From Chloroflexota bacterium (GTDB taxonomy: Bacteria; Chloroflexota; Dehalococcoidia; Lucifugimonadales; Lucifugimonadaceae): a DNA stretch of 50,018 nucleotides. The notes under the pieces were generated by a model. That model was not told the origin of the DNA. It searched no databases and saw only the letters and a list, made by a program, of their open reading frames with translations. Within the stretch, counting starts at the first letter, position 1; each line of letters opens with the position of its first letter. Below, piece by piece: positions 34,376 to 42,771 of this stretch. The stretch spans positions 1 to 50,018 of the forward strand of contig JAJRZP010000159.1 in assembly GCA_024275195.1 (NCBI GenBank), given 5' to 3'. Both the position numbers and the translations under genes were made by a program.

Positions 34376-35524
34376 GTGATCGACCAACGGCATCAGCCCA
34401 AAACCGCATTCGTGTACGCCGACGAACTGGCGCGATACCAGCTATCACCCGAGCACCCGCTGAAACCGGTCAGGCTGCACCACATGTATCAACTGATAGC
34501 TGCCAGCGGATTGCTCGAACTCGAAAATGTTTTGACTCCCACACCACGCGTCGCGACTCGTTCGGAGATCGAAACCAGCCACGATCCAGAATACGTTTCA
34601 ATTGTCGAATCGATTTCCAACGGGGCTATCGCACCTGGCATGCACGAGTTCGGTCTTGGTACGTCTGACAATCCAACGCAGCCCGGTATGTACGACACGA
34701 CCGCTCGGTGCGTCGGGTCCACTCTTACCGCAGCCGATCTCGTAACTTCTGGCAACGCCGACATCGCTTTTGCTCCTGCCGGTGGCGTTCACCACCATGC
34801 AATGCCGGGGAAGGCTGCCGGGTTTGGTGTGTTCAACGACGCTGTGATTGCGATGAAAGCGATGGTTCGTGCCGGATTGCGAGTTGCCTATATAGATATC
34901 GACTGTCATCACGGTGATGGTGTCCAGATGGGCCATTATGATTCAGATCAGGTGCTGACTATCTCGATCCATGAATCAGGTCAGTGGTTGTTCCCGGGAA
35001 CCGGATACGTTCAGGAGATCGGCTCCGGTGATGGGACAGGCTACTCGGTCAATATCCCACTGGCGCCGTATACACAGGACAAAGAGTGGCACGCTGCCTT
35101 TGATGAGGTGGTTCCTCCGCTGGTGAGGGCATTCAAGCCTGATGTGCTGTTTACTCAACTGGGAATAGATACACACTTTCAGGATCCGCTTACTCATCTC
35201 TCGCTGACGACCCAGGGTTTCAATCTTGCGGTGAAGAAGCTTGGCGTACTTGCCGCGGAGATCGGAAAATGGGTCGCAGTTGGCGGTGGTGGCTACGACA
35301 TGTCGGCAGTCGCTCGATCGTGGACGATGGCACTGGCGACGATGGCGAAGCACGAGCTTCCTCTCGAAGTTCCCGACATATTTAACTCGCTCGAAGGCTT
35401 GACGAAATTTGCCGATATTCCGCCCGCCCCCGGTGAGGGTAACGCTCTCGACGAAATTCGAAGCTTCAACTCAGGAACACTGAGAGAAATTCGATCCCTG
35501 ATCTTCCCTGAGTTCGGGTTGTAG
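34376..35524 (+). CDS. AcuC-type histone-deacetylase-like protein
   Basis: A 382-residue class I deacetylase-fold protein. The zinc/catalytic region shows GGVHHHAMPG, IDIDCHHGDGVQ (metal Asp and His), SIHESG and later GGGGYD near the C-terminus. In Bacillus AcuC removes acetyl groups from acetyl-CoA synthetase, reactivating it; other members deacetylate polyamines or acetoin-related compounds. No acuA, acuB or acsA gene is nearby, so the target is open. The GTG at 34376 follows the metallopeptidase by 36 bases. A bulged hairpin lies 75 bases past the stop. Confidence 0.88.
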   Translation: MIDQRHQPKTAFVYADELARYQLSPEHPLKPVRLHHMYQLIAASGLLELENVLTPTPRVATRSEIETSHDPEYVSIVESISNGAIAPGMHEFGLGTSDNPTQPGMYDTTARCVGSTLTAADLVTSGNADIAFAPAGGVHHHAMPGKAAGFGVFNDAVIAMKAMVRAGLRVAYIDIDCHHGDGVQMGHYDSDQVLTISIHESGQWLFPGTGYVQEIGSGDGTGYSVNIPLAPYTQDKEWHAAFDEVVPPLVRAFKPDVLFTQLGIDTHFQDPLTHLSLTTQGFNLAVKKLGVLAAEIGKWVAVGGGGYDMSAVARSWTMALATMAKHELPLEVPDIFNSLEGLTKFADIPPAPGEGNALDEIRSFNSGTLREIRSLIFPEFGL

Positions 35525-35599
35525 CGCAGGGCACGCCTTACCCCTCGGAGTAGCCCGGTGAAGTGGAAGATGTCATGCGGGGCGACTGTGGGCGCTCGA

Positions 35600-35642
35600 C
35601 CACCGGCATGCTCACAGGGTCATGGTGACTGTGTGCCGGTGG
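35600..35642 (+). other. Bulged stem-loop downstream of acuC
   Basis: CCACCGGCA (35600-35608) pairs with TGCCGGTGG (35634-35642) and CACAG (35613-35617) with CTGTG (35629-35633), with a four-base bulge TGCT on one side and an 11-base loop. There is no U-tract. It could be a processed 3' end or a structured RNA element. Confidence 0.4.
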
Positions 35643-35692
35643 TGATTGAAACTGGATGACGTTACTCGTGGCGTTCGGATGTCAGCGTCCAC

Positions 35693-35726
35693 AAAAAAAG
35701 GAGACCCGCCGCGCTGGCGGGTCTCC
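35693..35726 (-). terminator. Rho-independent terminator of dnaK
   Basis: GGAGACCCGCC (35700-35710) and GGCGGGTCTCC (35716-35726) form a perfect 11-bp stem with a 5-base loop. On the minus strand it is followed by seven T residues (35699-35693), just past the dnaK stop. Confidence 0.9.
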
Positions 35727-35772
35727 TCTAACTGTCGTTCGTTGTTCGATGCAGGCATCGCCTCAAGCGAGG

Positions 35773-37701
35773 TTAGACCTCTCGGAACTCGCCTTCGACA
35801 GTGTCATCGTCATCGTCGTCTGAACTATCTTCGCTATCCCCGGATTGGTCACCACCTTCGACTGTCGTCTCTTCGCCTCCGGCAGCTTGGGTCGCTGCGT
35901 AAACCGCCTGACCAACCGCCTGCAACGCAGTCTGTAGTTCTTCGGTGGCTGTTGCGATCGCCGACGTGTCGGCATTTTCGTCAGCCATCGATTCCTTCAC
36001 GGCTTCTACTTTTGCCTCGACATCGCTCTTGATGTCATCGGGAATCTTGTCGCCATCGTCCTTGAGAATCTTTTCGGCCTGAAATACGGCGCTCTCACCG
36101 GCATTGCGAGTTTCGACAGCCTCGCGCTTTGCTTTATCGGCCTCGGCGTTCTCTTCGGCTTCCTTCACCAGTCGTTCAACCTCGGCATCGTCCATGCCAG
36201 AGCGACCGGTTATCGTGATGTGTTGTTCTTTACCAGTGCCGTTGTCCTTGGCAGAAACCTTGAGAATTCCATCGGCATCGATGTCAAACGTAACAGCGAC
36301 CTGCGGTACGCCACGAGGAGCTGGCAGAATCCCGTCCAGATTGAATCTGCCAATCGACGTGTTGTCGCCTGCCATTTCCCGTTCACCCTGAACGATATGA
36401 ATCTCCACACTCGACTGGTTGTCGGCCGCTGTCGTGAATGTCTCGGTCTTCGAAGTTGGAATTGTGGTATTTCGCTCGATCAATGTCGTGCGAACCCCAC
36501 CGAGAGTTTCGATACCCACCGAAAGCGGAGTGACATCTAGCAGCAGAACATCTTTAACATCGCCCTGAAGCACGCCGGCCTGAATCGCCGCACCGACGGC
36601 TACAACTTCGTCTGGATTAATCGTCCGATTTGGCTCCTTGCCAAATAATTTAGTGACCATCTCGATCACAGCTGGCATCCGAGTCATGCCGCCGACAAGG
36701 ATTACCTCGTCGATCTCGCCCGGCTTGATACCCGCATCCTTGATTGCTGCCCTGGTGGGCGCAGAAGTGCGCTCAATCAGGGCGGCTGTCAATTCTTCAA
36801 GTTTCGCTCGGGTAAGCGTCGTCTGCAGGTGCTTCGGACCTGATGCATCTGCAGAGATAAAGGGCAGGTTTATTTCGGTTGAAGCAACCGATGACAACTC
36901 GATTTTCGCCCGTTCAGACTCAACGCGCAGGCGCTGGTGGGCAGAAACATCGTCGCGAAGATCGATCAGGTTTTCTTTCTTGAACTCTTCAGCGAGATAG
37001 TCCACCAGCTTCAGGTCGAAATCGTCACCGCCAAGATGGGTGTCGCCATTAGTGCTCTTTACCTCGAAAACACCTTCACCGAGGGCAAGAATCGTGACGT
37101 CGAATGTGCCGCCACCGAGGTCATAGACAGCGATAGTCCGCTCACCCTCTTTGTCGAGGCCATAGGCGAGCGATGCCGCGGTCGGCTCGTTGATGATGCG
37201 AAGCACTTCGAGTCCGGCGATTTGACCGGCGATTTTTGTCGCCTCGCGTTGCCCATCGTTGAAGTAGGCCGGTACTGTGATCACAGCCTGATCGACCTTC
37301 TCACCAAGCTTCGCCTCGGCATCTTCCTTCAACTTGCGAAGAACCATTGCGGAAATCTCAGCCGGAGGACTTGTCTTTCCGTTCAGGACAATTCCGACAT
37401 CACCGCCATCGAGTTCCGCGAGCTTGAATGAAACGTTCTTGAGATCGGCCTGAACCGAGGCATCGTCGAATCGCCTACCGATGAATCGCTTTGCCGAATA
37501 GACGGTATTCTCCGGGTTGGTGATCGCCTGCCGTCGTGCCAGCTCACCGACGAATCTCTCATCGGTTTTTGGGTTGAACGCGACCACCGACGGGGTTGTG
37601 CGTCGTCCCTCTGCATTTTCGACGATCTCTGGTTCGCCAGCTTCCATGACCGCCATCGCGGAGTTTGTGGTGCCGAGATCGATTCCAATAACCTTTGCCA
37701 T
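35773..37701 (-). CDS. dnaK: Molecular chaperone DnaK (Hsp70)
   Basis: A 642-residue Hsp70. It begins [47 protein letters not shown] and the VGGMTRMP motif mark the ATPase domain, the substrate domain follows ([23 protein letters not shown]-like), and the C-terminus is Asp-rich, ending EGEFREV rather than EEVD. Some Asp residues (DDDDD near the end) form a long acidic tail. The ATG at 37701 is preceded by AAGGA at 13 bases, somewhat distant. It is the last gene of hspR-grpE-dnaK and ends at a strong terminator. dnaJ is not in the window, so the J-partner is encoded elsewhere. Confidence 0.98.
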   Translation of the reverse strand: MAKVIGIDLGTTNSAMAVMEAGEPEIVENAEGRRTTPSVVAFNPKTDERFVGELARRQAITNPENTVYSAKRFIGRRFDDASVQADLKNVSFKLAELDGGDVGIVLNGKTSPPAEISAMVLRKLKEDAEAKLGEKVDQAVITVPAYFNDGQREATKIAGQIAGLEVLRIINEPTAASLAYGLDKEGERTIAVYDLGGGTFDVTILALGEGVFEVKSTNGDTHLGGDDFDLKLVDYLAEEFKKENLIDLRDDVSAHQRLRVESERAKIELSSVASTEINLPFISADASGPKHLQTTLTRAKLEELTAALIERTSAPTRAAIKDAGIKPGEIDEVILVGGMTRMPAVIEMVTKLFGKEPNRTINPDEVVAVGAAIQAGVLQGDVKDVLLLDVTPLSVGIETLGGVRTTLIERNTTIPTSKTETFTTAADNQSSVEIHIVQGEREMAGDNTSIGRFNLDGILPAPRGVPQVAVTFDIDADGILKVSAKDNGTGKEQHITITGRSGMDDAEVERLVKEAEENAEADKAKREAVETRNAGESAVFQAEKILKDDGDKIPDDIKSDVEAKVEAVKESMADENADTSAIATATEELQTALQAVGQAVYAATQAAGGEETTVEGGDQSGDSEDSSDDDDDDTVEGEFREV

Positions 37702-37735
37702 TGTTTTACTAAATTTCCTTCTAGATTCCCAGATT

Positions 37736-37758
37736 CACTGGAACAGTACGAACCAGTG
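37736..37758. promoter_or_regulatory. Dyad in the dnaK leader
   Basis: CACTGG (37736-37741) and CCAGTG (37753-37758) with an 11-base spacer lie 35-57 bases upstream of dnaK. It could be an operator or a leader hairpin. It does not match the HAIR or CIRCE consensus. Confidence 0.3.
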
Positions 37759-37852
37759 TTCGATGTTCGTAATTGATAGTTAGATATTTCGACTGTGTGC
37801 TTGCTTGATTCGACACTTTGACCGTCGACCTGCTTTCGTCATCAACCGTCAA

Positions 37853-38425
37853 TCAGTCGTCCTCTTGCGGCTCAACCGCTATTTTCACCTGTGCTGGCCG
37901 TACAACTTCGTCGTTGTGCACATAGCCTGGCCGCAGCTCAGCGATAATCGTGTCCGGTTCGTGCTCTGTAGTTGGATTAGATAACAACGCCTCGTGCTTC
38001 CGCGGGTCGAACTGCTCACCAACTGAGCTAAACCGCTCGAATCCTTCAGATGCCAGTGCGTTCACGAAATTCTTCTGAATCGCCTTGATACCTTCAAGCC
38101 AACTGGCATCGACACCGTTCATCGAATCGGATTCCAGGGCGACTTCAAGTTGATCGATCACATCGATAAATCTCAGGATGATTCGTTGCTGATTTCGTAG
38201 CCGTGAAGATTCTTGCTCCACTTCGATCCTGCGTCGATAGTTGACCAGGTCGGCCTGTGCACGCTGTGCCAATCTCTTGAACTGGTCTTTCTCACGCAGA
38301 GCCTCTGCCAACTCGTCGTTTGAATTTTCAGTGCAATCGACTGCTGCGTCGGAATCCGCAACTCGATCCGATCCTTCGGGCTTCATTGCCCCGTCTTGCT
38401 GTTTTTTGTCTTCTGTTTCTGACAA
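37853..38425 (-). CDS. grpE: GrpE nucleotide-exchange factor
   Basis: A 190-residue GrpE. The N-terminal 40 residues are acidic and disordered, then the long coiled coil (DQFKRLAQRAQADLVNYRRR is typical) and the beta domain with GFERFSSVGEQFDPRKHEAL and GYVHNDEVVRPAQVKI. It drives ADP release from DnaK. The TTG start at 38425 has only a weak ribosome-binding site; an ATG at 38386 would remove the acidic leader. It lies 151 bases before dnaK and 55 bases after hspR, consistent with one operon. Confidence 0.95.
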   Translation of the reverse strand: MSETEDKKQQDGAMKPEGSDRVADSDAAVDCTENSNDELAEALREKDQFKRLAQRAQADLVNYRRRIEVEQESSRLRNQQRIILRFIDVIDQLEVALESDSMNGVDASWLEGIKAIQKNFVNALASEGFERFSSVGEQFDPRKHEALLSNPTTEHEPDTIIAELRPGYVHNDEVVRPAQVKIAVEPQEDD

Positions 38426-38480
38426 CGTTCTCTAACGACCTAACACTGAATTTTTCTGCTAACTGGCGTCGATATATCTT

Positions 38481-39029
38481 CTAATCAGCGCCAACATACG
38501 AGAGTATCTGTCGAAGCTCGTCTGCCGCTACCCTCGCGGCACGTGTATCTGACACTTCCGGACTGCTCTCCAAGAGCGAAACTATATCCGTCAGTGACTT
38601 CACCAGATCAAGCACGAGGCTCACACCATTCAAGTTCAATCCCAACTCGTCGGCCAGTCGACGGATCACGCGCAGTCGTTCGACATCTGAATCAGAATAA
38701 AGTCGCCGACTTCCCTCCGAACGCTGTGGCCGTACGAGCCCTTCTTTGTCATATTTACGCAACGTCTGGGGATGCATATCCGCCAAACGCGCAGCCACAC
38801 TAATGACGTAAACCCCGGTGATTCGATTCGGTCGCACAGGCGGCGGTGTTCGCTGTCCTACAGTGGGTTGATTCCGTGCTACTGGAACACGTTGGTTTTC
38901 GTCGCCAGCTGTTGCGAGTTCGAGAAGCTCTGTGAGCATACGGTTCAAATTCTCAGACCGGGCCCATGCCAGATCGTGCTTGAACGATTCGTCTATCTCA
39001 CGCGATGAGCGATCGAAGTTTTGCGTCAA
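38481..39029 (-). CDS. hspR: MerR-family heat-shock repressor, HspR-like
   Basis: A protein of about 183 residues. The C-terminal two thirds hold a MerR-type helix-turn-helix with YVISVAARLADMHPQTLRKY, followed by RSEGSRRLYSDSDVERL, the wording typical of HspR rather than other MerR proteins, and a dimer helix. The N-terminal 70 residues are an extra, partly helical, polar extension not found in ordinary HspR. The TTG at 39029 has GAGG at a good distance; a GTG at 39041 lies on that site itself. Being first in hspR-grpE-dnaK implies autoregulation. No HAIR element (CTTGAGT-N7-ACTCAAG) is visible; a large dyad upstream (39063-39092) is the best operator candidate. Confidence 0.85.
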   Translation of the reverse strand: MTQNFDRSSREIDESFKHDLAWARSENLNRMLTELLELATAGDENQRVPVARNQPTVGQRTPPPVRPNRITGVYVISVAARLADMHPQTLRKYDKEGLVRPQRSEGSRRLYSDSDVERLRVIRRLADELGLNLNGVSLVLDLVKSLTDIVSLLESSPEVSDTRAARVAADELRQILSYVGAD

Positions 39030-39062
39030 AAATATCCTCACTCGAGTCGCCAGTGCCGGTTA

Positions 39063-39092
39063 TTCGTTCAAATAATCATATTTACGAACGAA
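39063..39092. promoter_or_regulatory. Extended dyad upstream of hspR
   Basis: Outer arms TTCGTTC (39063-39069) and GAACGAA (39086-39092), inner arms AAATA (39070-39074) and TATTT (39079-39083), loop ATCA, with a two-base bulge AC on one side. It is 34 bases upstream of the hspR TTG and could bind HspR or serve the divergent gene at 39387. Confidence 0.4.
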
Positions 39093-39386
39093 TCCGAGTA
39101 GCGAATCAGCCTACGTAACACGATAGGTATTGTAATAGTTGATACGACTCATGTAAACTATGTGCGACGAAATCGTAGTTTTCTCACGGTTGGCTCACGG
39201 CATGTTTACCAAAATGTTACGGATTCTGGCCCTGATGTATTGAATGCTGAGATTTTTCGTAGTAGCATCTGCGCCGGTTCGTATTACACAGCTTATCTTG
39301 CTACAGGATTCGTAAACGTAATCGGAACTGTAATTTATTGAACGCCCCGACCACATTAGGCGGGGACGAAAGTAGAAGGAACTAAA
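39093..39386. other. Divergent intergenic region, hspR to zinc-ribbon gene
   Basis: About 290 A+T-rich bases with no gene. Several TTGxxx/TAxxxT-like pairs are present, but none is clear enough to call a promoter. GAAGGA at 39375-39380 is the ribosome site of the small zinc-ribbon gene. Confidence 0.4.
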
Positions 39387-39554
39387 GTGCTTTACTTGAA
39401 GGCTTGCCCGAAGTGCCACGGAGACATTGAACTCGTGGTGTTCCCGGACAGCAAGACCCTGTCATGCCTGCAGTGCTCATTCACTGTTGACTCACAAGAG
39501 TCAGCACGTCGGGCCATGTCTGAGAAGACACCGGTCACGACTGAAGCTGCCTAA
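39387..39554 (+). CDS. Small zinc-ribbon protein (55 residues)
   Basis: A short gene with strong signals: GAAGGA six bases before a GTG start, an uninterrupted frame and a terminator 23 bases after the stop. The protein begins VLYLKACPKCHGDIEL and has a second pair in CLQC, so it is a C4 zinc ribbon (CPKC...CLQC), with a Ser/Glu/Ala-rich tail. Similar mini-ribbons are found as unannotated proteins in several phyla. Function unknown; RNA or protein binding is typical for such folds. It is transcribed alone and divergently from hspR. Confidence 0.82.
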   Translation: MLYLKACPKCHGDIELVVFPDSKTLSCLQCSFTVDSQESARRAMSEKTPVTTEAA

Positions 39555-39577
39555 ACACGGCTGGACGTACTCTTAAA

Positions 39578-39607
39578 GGCTTCGATCCCCACTATCGGAG
39601 CCTTTTT
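39578..39607 (+). terminator. Terminator of the small zinc-ribbon gene
   Basis: GGCTTCGAT (39578-39586) pairs with ATCGGAGCC (39594-39602) over 9 bp (one G-T), loop CCCCACT, followed by five T residues (39603-39607). Confidence 0.85.
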
Positions 39608-39675
39608 CATTTAACAAACCTGACGAAAACGAGTGCGTCTTGAACACCTCGAACGATCATGGTCAATGAGGCCTG

Positions 39676-40005
39676 CTACTGTTCGCGGGTGGAATAAATA
39701 ATGAATGCAGCAATTACCAATGCTGTAGCAGCCAACCAGAAGCTACGAAATGCCACCGCACTTCCCAGAACAGCGACCGTCACCAGATGAATTGTGGCTT
39801 GACCCGGCTTGCGATAACTGAGCGATGCTCCGTATCCGGCAACCGCTGATAGCCCGATGAGCATCGACCCGCGAACGATAAGTGAACTGCCATCTTGGTC
39901 GGGGGAAGAACTCGCTGTTCCCAGTACCACGCTGACAACACCGACGAAAAACGTCAGTGCTGCGCCCAGTATCCCTGCAACACGCCCAACTTCTTGACGA
40001 TTCAT
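39676..40005 (-). CDS. Small four-helix membrane protein
   Basis: A 109-residue protein with four hydrophobic segments (about 10-30, 42-60, 70-84 and 88-104), two short polar loops (SSSPDQDGS and YRKPGQ) and a basic C-terminus. The ATG at 40005 has AGAGGA seven bases upstream, so it is expressed. I recognise no family. It is divergent from rex, 135 bases away, so a shared regulatory region is possible; the Rex-like site at 40087-40104 is 82 bases upstream of this gene too. Confidence 0.68.
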   Translation of the reverse strand: MNRQEVGRVAGILGAALTFFVGVVSVVLGTASSSPDQDGSSLIVRGSMLIGLSAVAGYGASLSYRKPGQATIHLVTVAVLGSAVAFRSFWLAATALVIAAFIIYSTREQ

Positions 40006-40086
40006 CGAACTGTCCTCTTTTTAGTGCTTTTCTCCACCAACAGCATACATAGCCCGAACTGCGTTACAGGTGCCAATTATGGTAGT

Positions 40087-40104
40087 TTGTGATACAAAGC
40101 ACAC
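40087..40104. promoter_or_regulatory. Candidate Rex operator, autoregulatory
   Basis: TTGTGA-N6-GCACAC: one perfect half of the Rex consensus and four of six matches in the other half, 37 bases before the rex ATG. It lies between rex and the divergent membrane protein. Confidence 0.35.
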
Positions 40105-40140
40105 ACCCATTTTTTCATCAGTGATCGTTCTGCCCGCCAG

Positions 40141-40791
40141 ATGGCAACTACCAACAACATCGCCAACACAGGTTCCGGCCCGATAGTCCCTGAAGTAGTT
40201 ATCCAACGACTACCTCGTTATGTCAGGGTGCTCACCCAGTTCGCGGATTCTGGGGAAAAAGTCATCTCGTCCGAGCAACTTGGTACACGCCTTCAGATGA
40301 CCCCCGCGCAGATCAGGAAGGATCTGTCGTATTTCGGGCGCTTTGGCAAGCAAGGGCGCGGCTATGACATTGCCATGCTGGAAGGCCAGCTCCGAACGAT
40401 ATTAGGCCTGGACCGCACCTGGAACGCGGCCGTGGTCGGCATGGGCCGCCTCGGTCGAGCGGTCGTGTCCTACCCCGGGTTCGCCCCGGAAGGGTTCAAT
40501 ATCCTCGCTGCGTTCGACGCTAGCGACGATATCGTTGGACAGACGATATCGGGACTTCAAGTTCGGTCGATCTCCGAACTAAAAACGTCGGTTCAGAACC
40601 TTGACATAAAAATCGGCATCGTAACGGTTCCGATAGAACATGCACAGGAAGTGATCGACGCGCTGGTCGATGCTGGTATTCGGTCGATACTGAACTACGC
40701 TCCACTTTCTCCACAGGTACCAAAAGGCGTAACCGTGCGTGGCATCGACCCGGTACTTTCACTCCAATCGATGACGTACTACATTCGTTAG
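40141..40791 (+). CDS. rex: Redox-sensing transcriptional repressor Rex
   Basis: Rex represses respiratory and fermentation genes when NADH/NAD+ is low and releases DNA when NADH binds. The 216-residue protein has an N-terminal winged helix with RLPRYVRVL and SEQLGTRLQMTPAQIRKDLSYFG-type recognition region, a Rossmann domain with GMGRLG (100-105) for NADH, and a C-terminal swapped helix. The N-terminal 12 residues are variable. The ATG at 40141 has no clear ribosome-binding site. A possible operator in its own leader suggests autoregulation, and a better site lies upstream of the heme-protein operon (6867-6884). Confidence 0.96.
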   Translation: MATTNNIANTGSGPIVPEVVIQRLPRYVRVLTQFADSGEKVISSEQLGTRLQMTPAQIRKDLSYFGRFGKQGRGYDIAMLEGQLRTILGLDRTWNAAVVGMGRLGRAVVSYPGFAPEGFNILAAFDASDDIVGQTISGLQVRSISELKTSVQNLDIKIGIVTVPIEHAQEVIDALVDAGIRSILNYAPLSPQVPKGVTVRGIDPVLSLQSMTYYIR

Positions 40792-41481
40792 TGCTCAGGT
40801 CAACAACCGCAACCTGATCAGCATGTACCTGAGGTGTGCCGGGCGGGATTGGGATAGCGGAGCACCCGTAGAGCAGGTTCAATCACGCCAATTTGCTCTT
40901 GCCCGAGCGAGACGGGAGTTGTGTGTGGCTGGCAACATCTGCTCCTCATCGCTGTATGCCTCGCCCGGCACAGAACCTACCTCTCGAACCTACTGCCGCG
41001 AATTCGGTATTCGTCGTCCTCTTTGCAAACTCTTTGGATAACCAATATTTGTTAGGTGGCGTGTGGCGGGTTATGCTAGCTTAGGTTGCTGTGCTTGGAA
41101 GACCTATGATTCCACCTCGTTTTCCACCTCAATTCAGAGATAGGAGCCAATCGAACAGATGAGAACCATTAACACGTTCCCAAATTCCGTACTTATGGTC
41201 GCACCGACCAAGTAAAAGTCCTCCGGTATTGATCTGCTCGCAAGTATTTGCGAGCGCACCTTCTGCCCATGAATTCCTAAGGGCAAGCCATTAGCAACGG
41301 CAAGAAGCGCGTCAAGAGATTTCATTCTCCGGCAGGACCCCACCTAATCGGTGCATCAAGTCCAGCTGTAGCAGCGCGCTCTACGAATCAATTCGTAAAT
41401 TCTCTCGAATATGCCACCCTCACAGGGCGTGCGCTGCGGCCAGTAATCACAAGCCAAACGCCGACGTTCACGAGGTTCGAG
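40792..41481. other. Long intergenic region
   Basis: About 690 bases without a convincing gene. It contains a perfect 8-bp hairpin GCTCGCAA-GTAT-TTGCGAGC (41236-41255) and a dyad TACGAAT-CA-ATTCGTA (41382-41397) upstream of the LuxR-type gene. A minus-strand frame (41343-41134) of 69 codons has no proper ribosome-binding site. No tRNA or other RNA could be folded by eye. Confidence 0.5.
41382..41397. promoter_or_regulatory. Dyad upstream of the LuxR-type gene
   Basis: TACGAAT and ATTCGTA, a perfect 7-bp dyad with a two-base spacer, 85 bases upstream of the TTG start. Its shape fits an operator, possibly bound by the protein's own HTH. Confidence 0.35.
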
Positions 41482-41769
41482 TTGAAAGCTACATATACCT
41501 ACCCAGCCGCTGGTCCTGCATTCCGACCAGCAATCGTCTTCCGTCATACAGCGCCACCCGTGCGAAACGCTCCACTAAGCGAACGTGAGCTAGAGGTGGC
41601 CCGGCTGATCGCGGCCGGATACAGCAATAAGCAAATGGCGAGCGAACTGGGCATTAGCCACAACACAGTTGCACGTCACGTTGCCAACATAATGCGCAAG
41701 ATGTCGGCAGGGAACCGGACTGAAGCAGTTCTCAACGCCATACGGCAGCAGCTAATTCCGTTTGGATAA
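41482..41769 (+). CDS. LuxR-type helix-turn-helix protein lacking a receiver domain
   Basis: A 95-residue protein whose last 65 residues form a GerE/LuxR DNA-binding domain: LSERELEVARLIAAGYSNKQ, then ELGISHNTVARHVANIMRKM, with the recognition helix intact. The first 30 residues are Pro/Ala-rich and structureless. The TTG at 41482 has GAGG six bases upstream. The frame continues open upstream for about 65 codons but offers no ATG, GTG or TTG, so either the protein is a minimal regulator or the 5' part of a longer gene has decayed. Signal and target genes are unknown. Confidence 0.75.
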   Translation: MKATYTYPAAGPAFRPAIVFRHTAPPVRNAPLSERELEVARLIAAGYSNKQMASELGISHNTVARHVANIMRKMSAGNRTEAVLNAIRQQLIPFG

Positions 41770-41827
41770 CCAGCATGAGCGTTGCTACTCCTCTCTCAGC
41801 GGGACAGGGTTGGGTTGAAGGAGGATG

Positions 41828-41872
41828 TGCCCTCAAACCTGACCTTCTCCCCCCGAGAGAAGCGACAGAATT
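41828..41872 (+). repeat. Dispersed hairpin repeat, family A, copy 3
   Basis: Begins GTGCCCTCAAACCTGACC and holds CTTCTC (41844-41849) with GAGAAG (41857-41862) around a C-rich loop, then CGACAGAA. It matches the minus-strand reading of the 12562-12615 element. Confidence 0.5.
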
Positions 41873-41901
41873 GGCCATTGAGCAATCGCGGGAGTTAATA
41901 T

Positions 41902-42675
41902 GTGGGAATGTCCAGCGGCGACCGACCTTCCGTAGAAGAATTGATGATCCGTGCCGAATCGATGAAACTTGATTCGGAAGGGGTGCGGAAGGCGTTTGAG
42001 CACCCCTCAGCACCCGAATTCGCTGATCAAACTTCAAGGTGGTTGCCGAACTCCGATAATGTCCACAAATTGTTGCTGGAAGCTATTCAGCGCCACATGC
42101 CAGTCAAGGGTCATGTTCTCGATCTCGGCGCAGGCACTGGTCGATTGACAAAGTTGATTCTTGAACAATTTCCGAGTGCTTCTGTGATAGTGGCTGATTA
42201 CTCGACGACTATGCGACATTTCGCGGCGGCAGCGTTAGCTGACTACGATGACCGGGTGACTGTGGTTGATCTGGATATGTTCGCCAGTCTCTGGCCAGAC
42301 TCCATCTGCGGGTTCGATGTGGTCGTGTCAGGGTTCGCCATTCACCACGGAAAATCCACCGAGGCGTACCGTCTTGTCTACCGAAGGATCAACGAAGTTT
42401 TGAACGATGGTGGACTTTTCATAAACTTGGACCATGTTGCAGGTGAAGATCGAAGAAGTTCAATCTCGAACGCTCAAAGCTGGCGTGATTTCCTTGACTT
42501 AGACGGCGGGATTGATTCGGATAAATTTATCCTGAGTTCTTACGCCGAAGATCGACCAATTCCGATTTCGACTCACAGGCAGTTGCTGCGAGAAACCGGC
42601 TTTGAGCAGATAGAGGTCCTTTGGGAGGACATGATTTTCGCTTTGTATATGGGGATCAAGAAATCAACACGTTGA
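41902..42675 (+). CDS. SAM-dependent methyltransferase
   Basis: A 257-residue class I methyltransferase. Motif I is VLDLGAGTGRL (about 71-81), the acidic residue of motif II is in VIVADYS (Asp99), and later landmarks are FDVVVSGFAIHH and LFINLDHVAGEDR. Sequence in this middle section resembles ubiquinone/menaquinone-type or tRNA-like methyltransferases with broad specificity; the substrate cannot be named. The GTG at 41902 has GGAG seven bases upstream. It ends upstream of a terminator shared with the convergent ATP synthase operon. It is unrelated by sequence to the broken methyltransferase at 32437. Confidence 0.85.
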   Translation: MGMSSGDRPSVEELMIRAESMKLDSEGVRKAFEHPSAPEFADQTSRWLPNSDNVHKLLLEAIQRHMPVKGHVLDLGAGTGRLTKLILEQFPSASVIVADYSTTMRHFAAAALADYDDRVTVVDLDMFASLWPDSICGFDVVVSGFAIHHGKSTEAYRLVYRRINEVLNDGGLFINLDHVAGEDRRSSISNAQSWRDFLDLDGGIDSDKFILSSYAEDRPIPISTHRQLLRETGFEQIEVLWEDMIFALYMGIKKSTR

Positions 42676-42771
42676 CCAAGATGGCGTCAATAGTGTTTTG
42701 AGGAACCAGATTTACGGGGCGGCAGATCTTGGGAGCAGTTGCGGGGTGTGCATTTACTACGTACTGCGGAG

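Noticed and set aside
37702-37852. CIRCE or HAIR operator in front of dnaK
   Set aside because: Neither TTAGCACTC-N9-GAGTGCTAA nor CTTGAGT-N7-ACTCAAG is present. Only a weak 6-bp dyad is found.
40850-40905. tRNA-like stretch with GGTTCAATC
   Set aside because: The T-arm-like string has no matching acceptor, D or anticodon arms at the right distances, so no cloverleaf forms.
41134-41343. Minus-strand open frame of 69 codons in the long intergenic region
   Set aside because: GTG start without a ribosome-binding site at a workable distance, and no recognisable motif. Kept only as part of the intergenic description.
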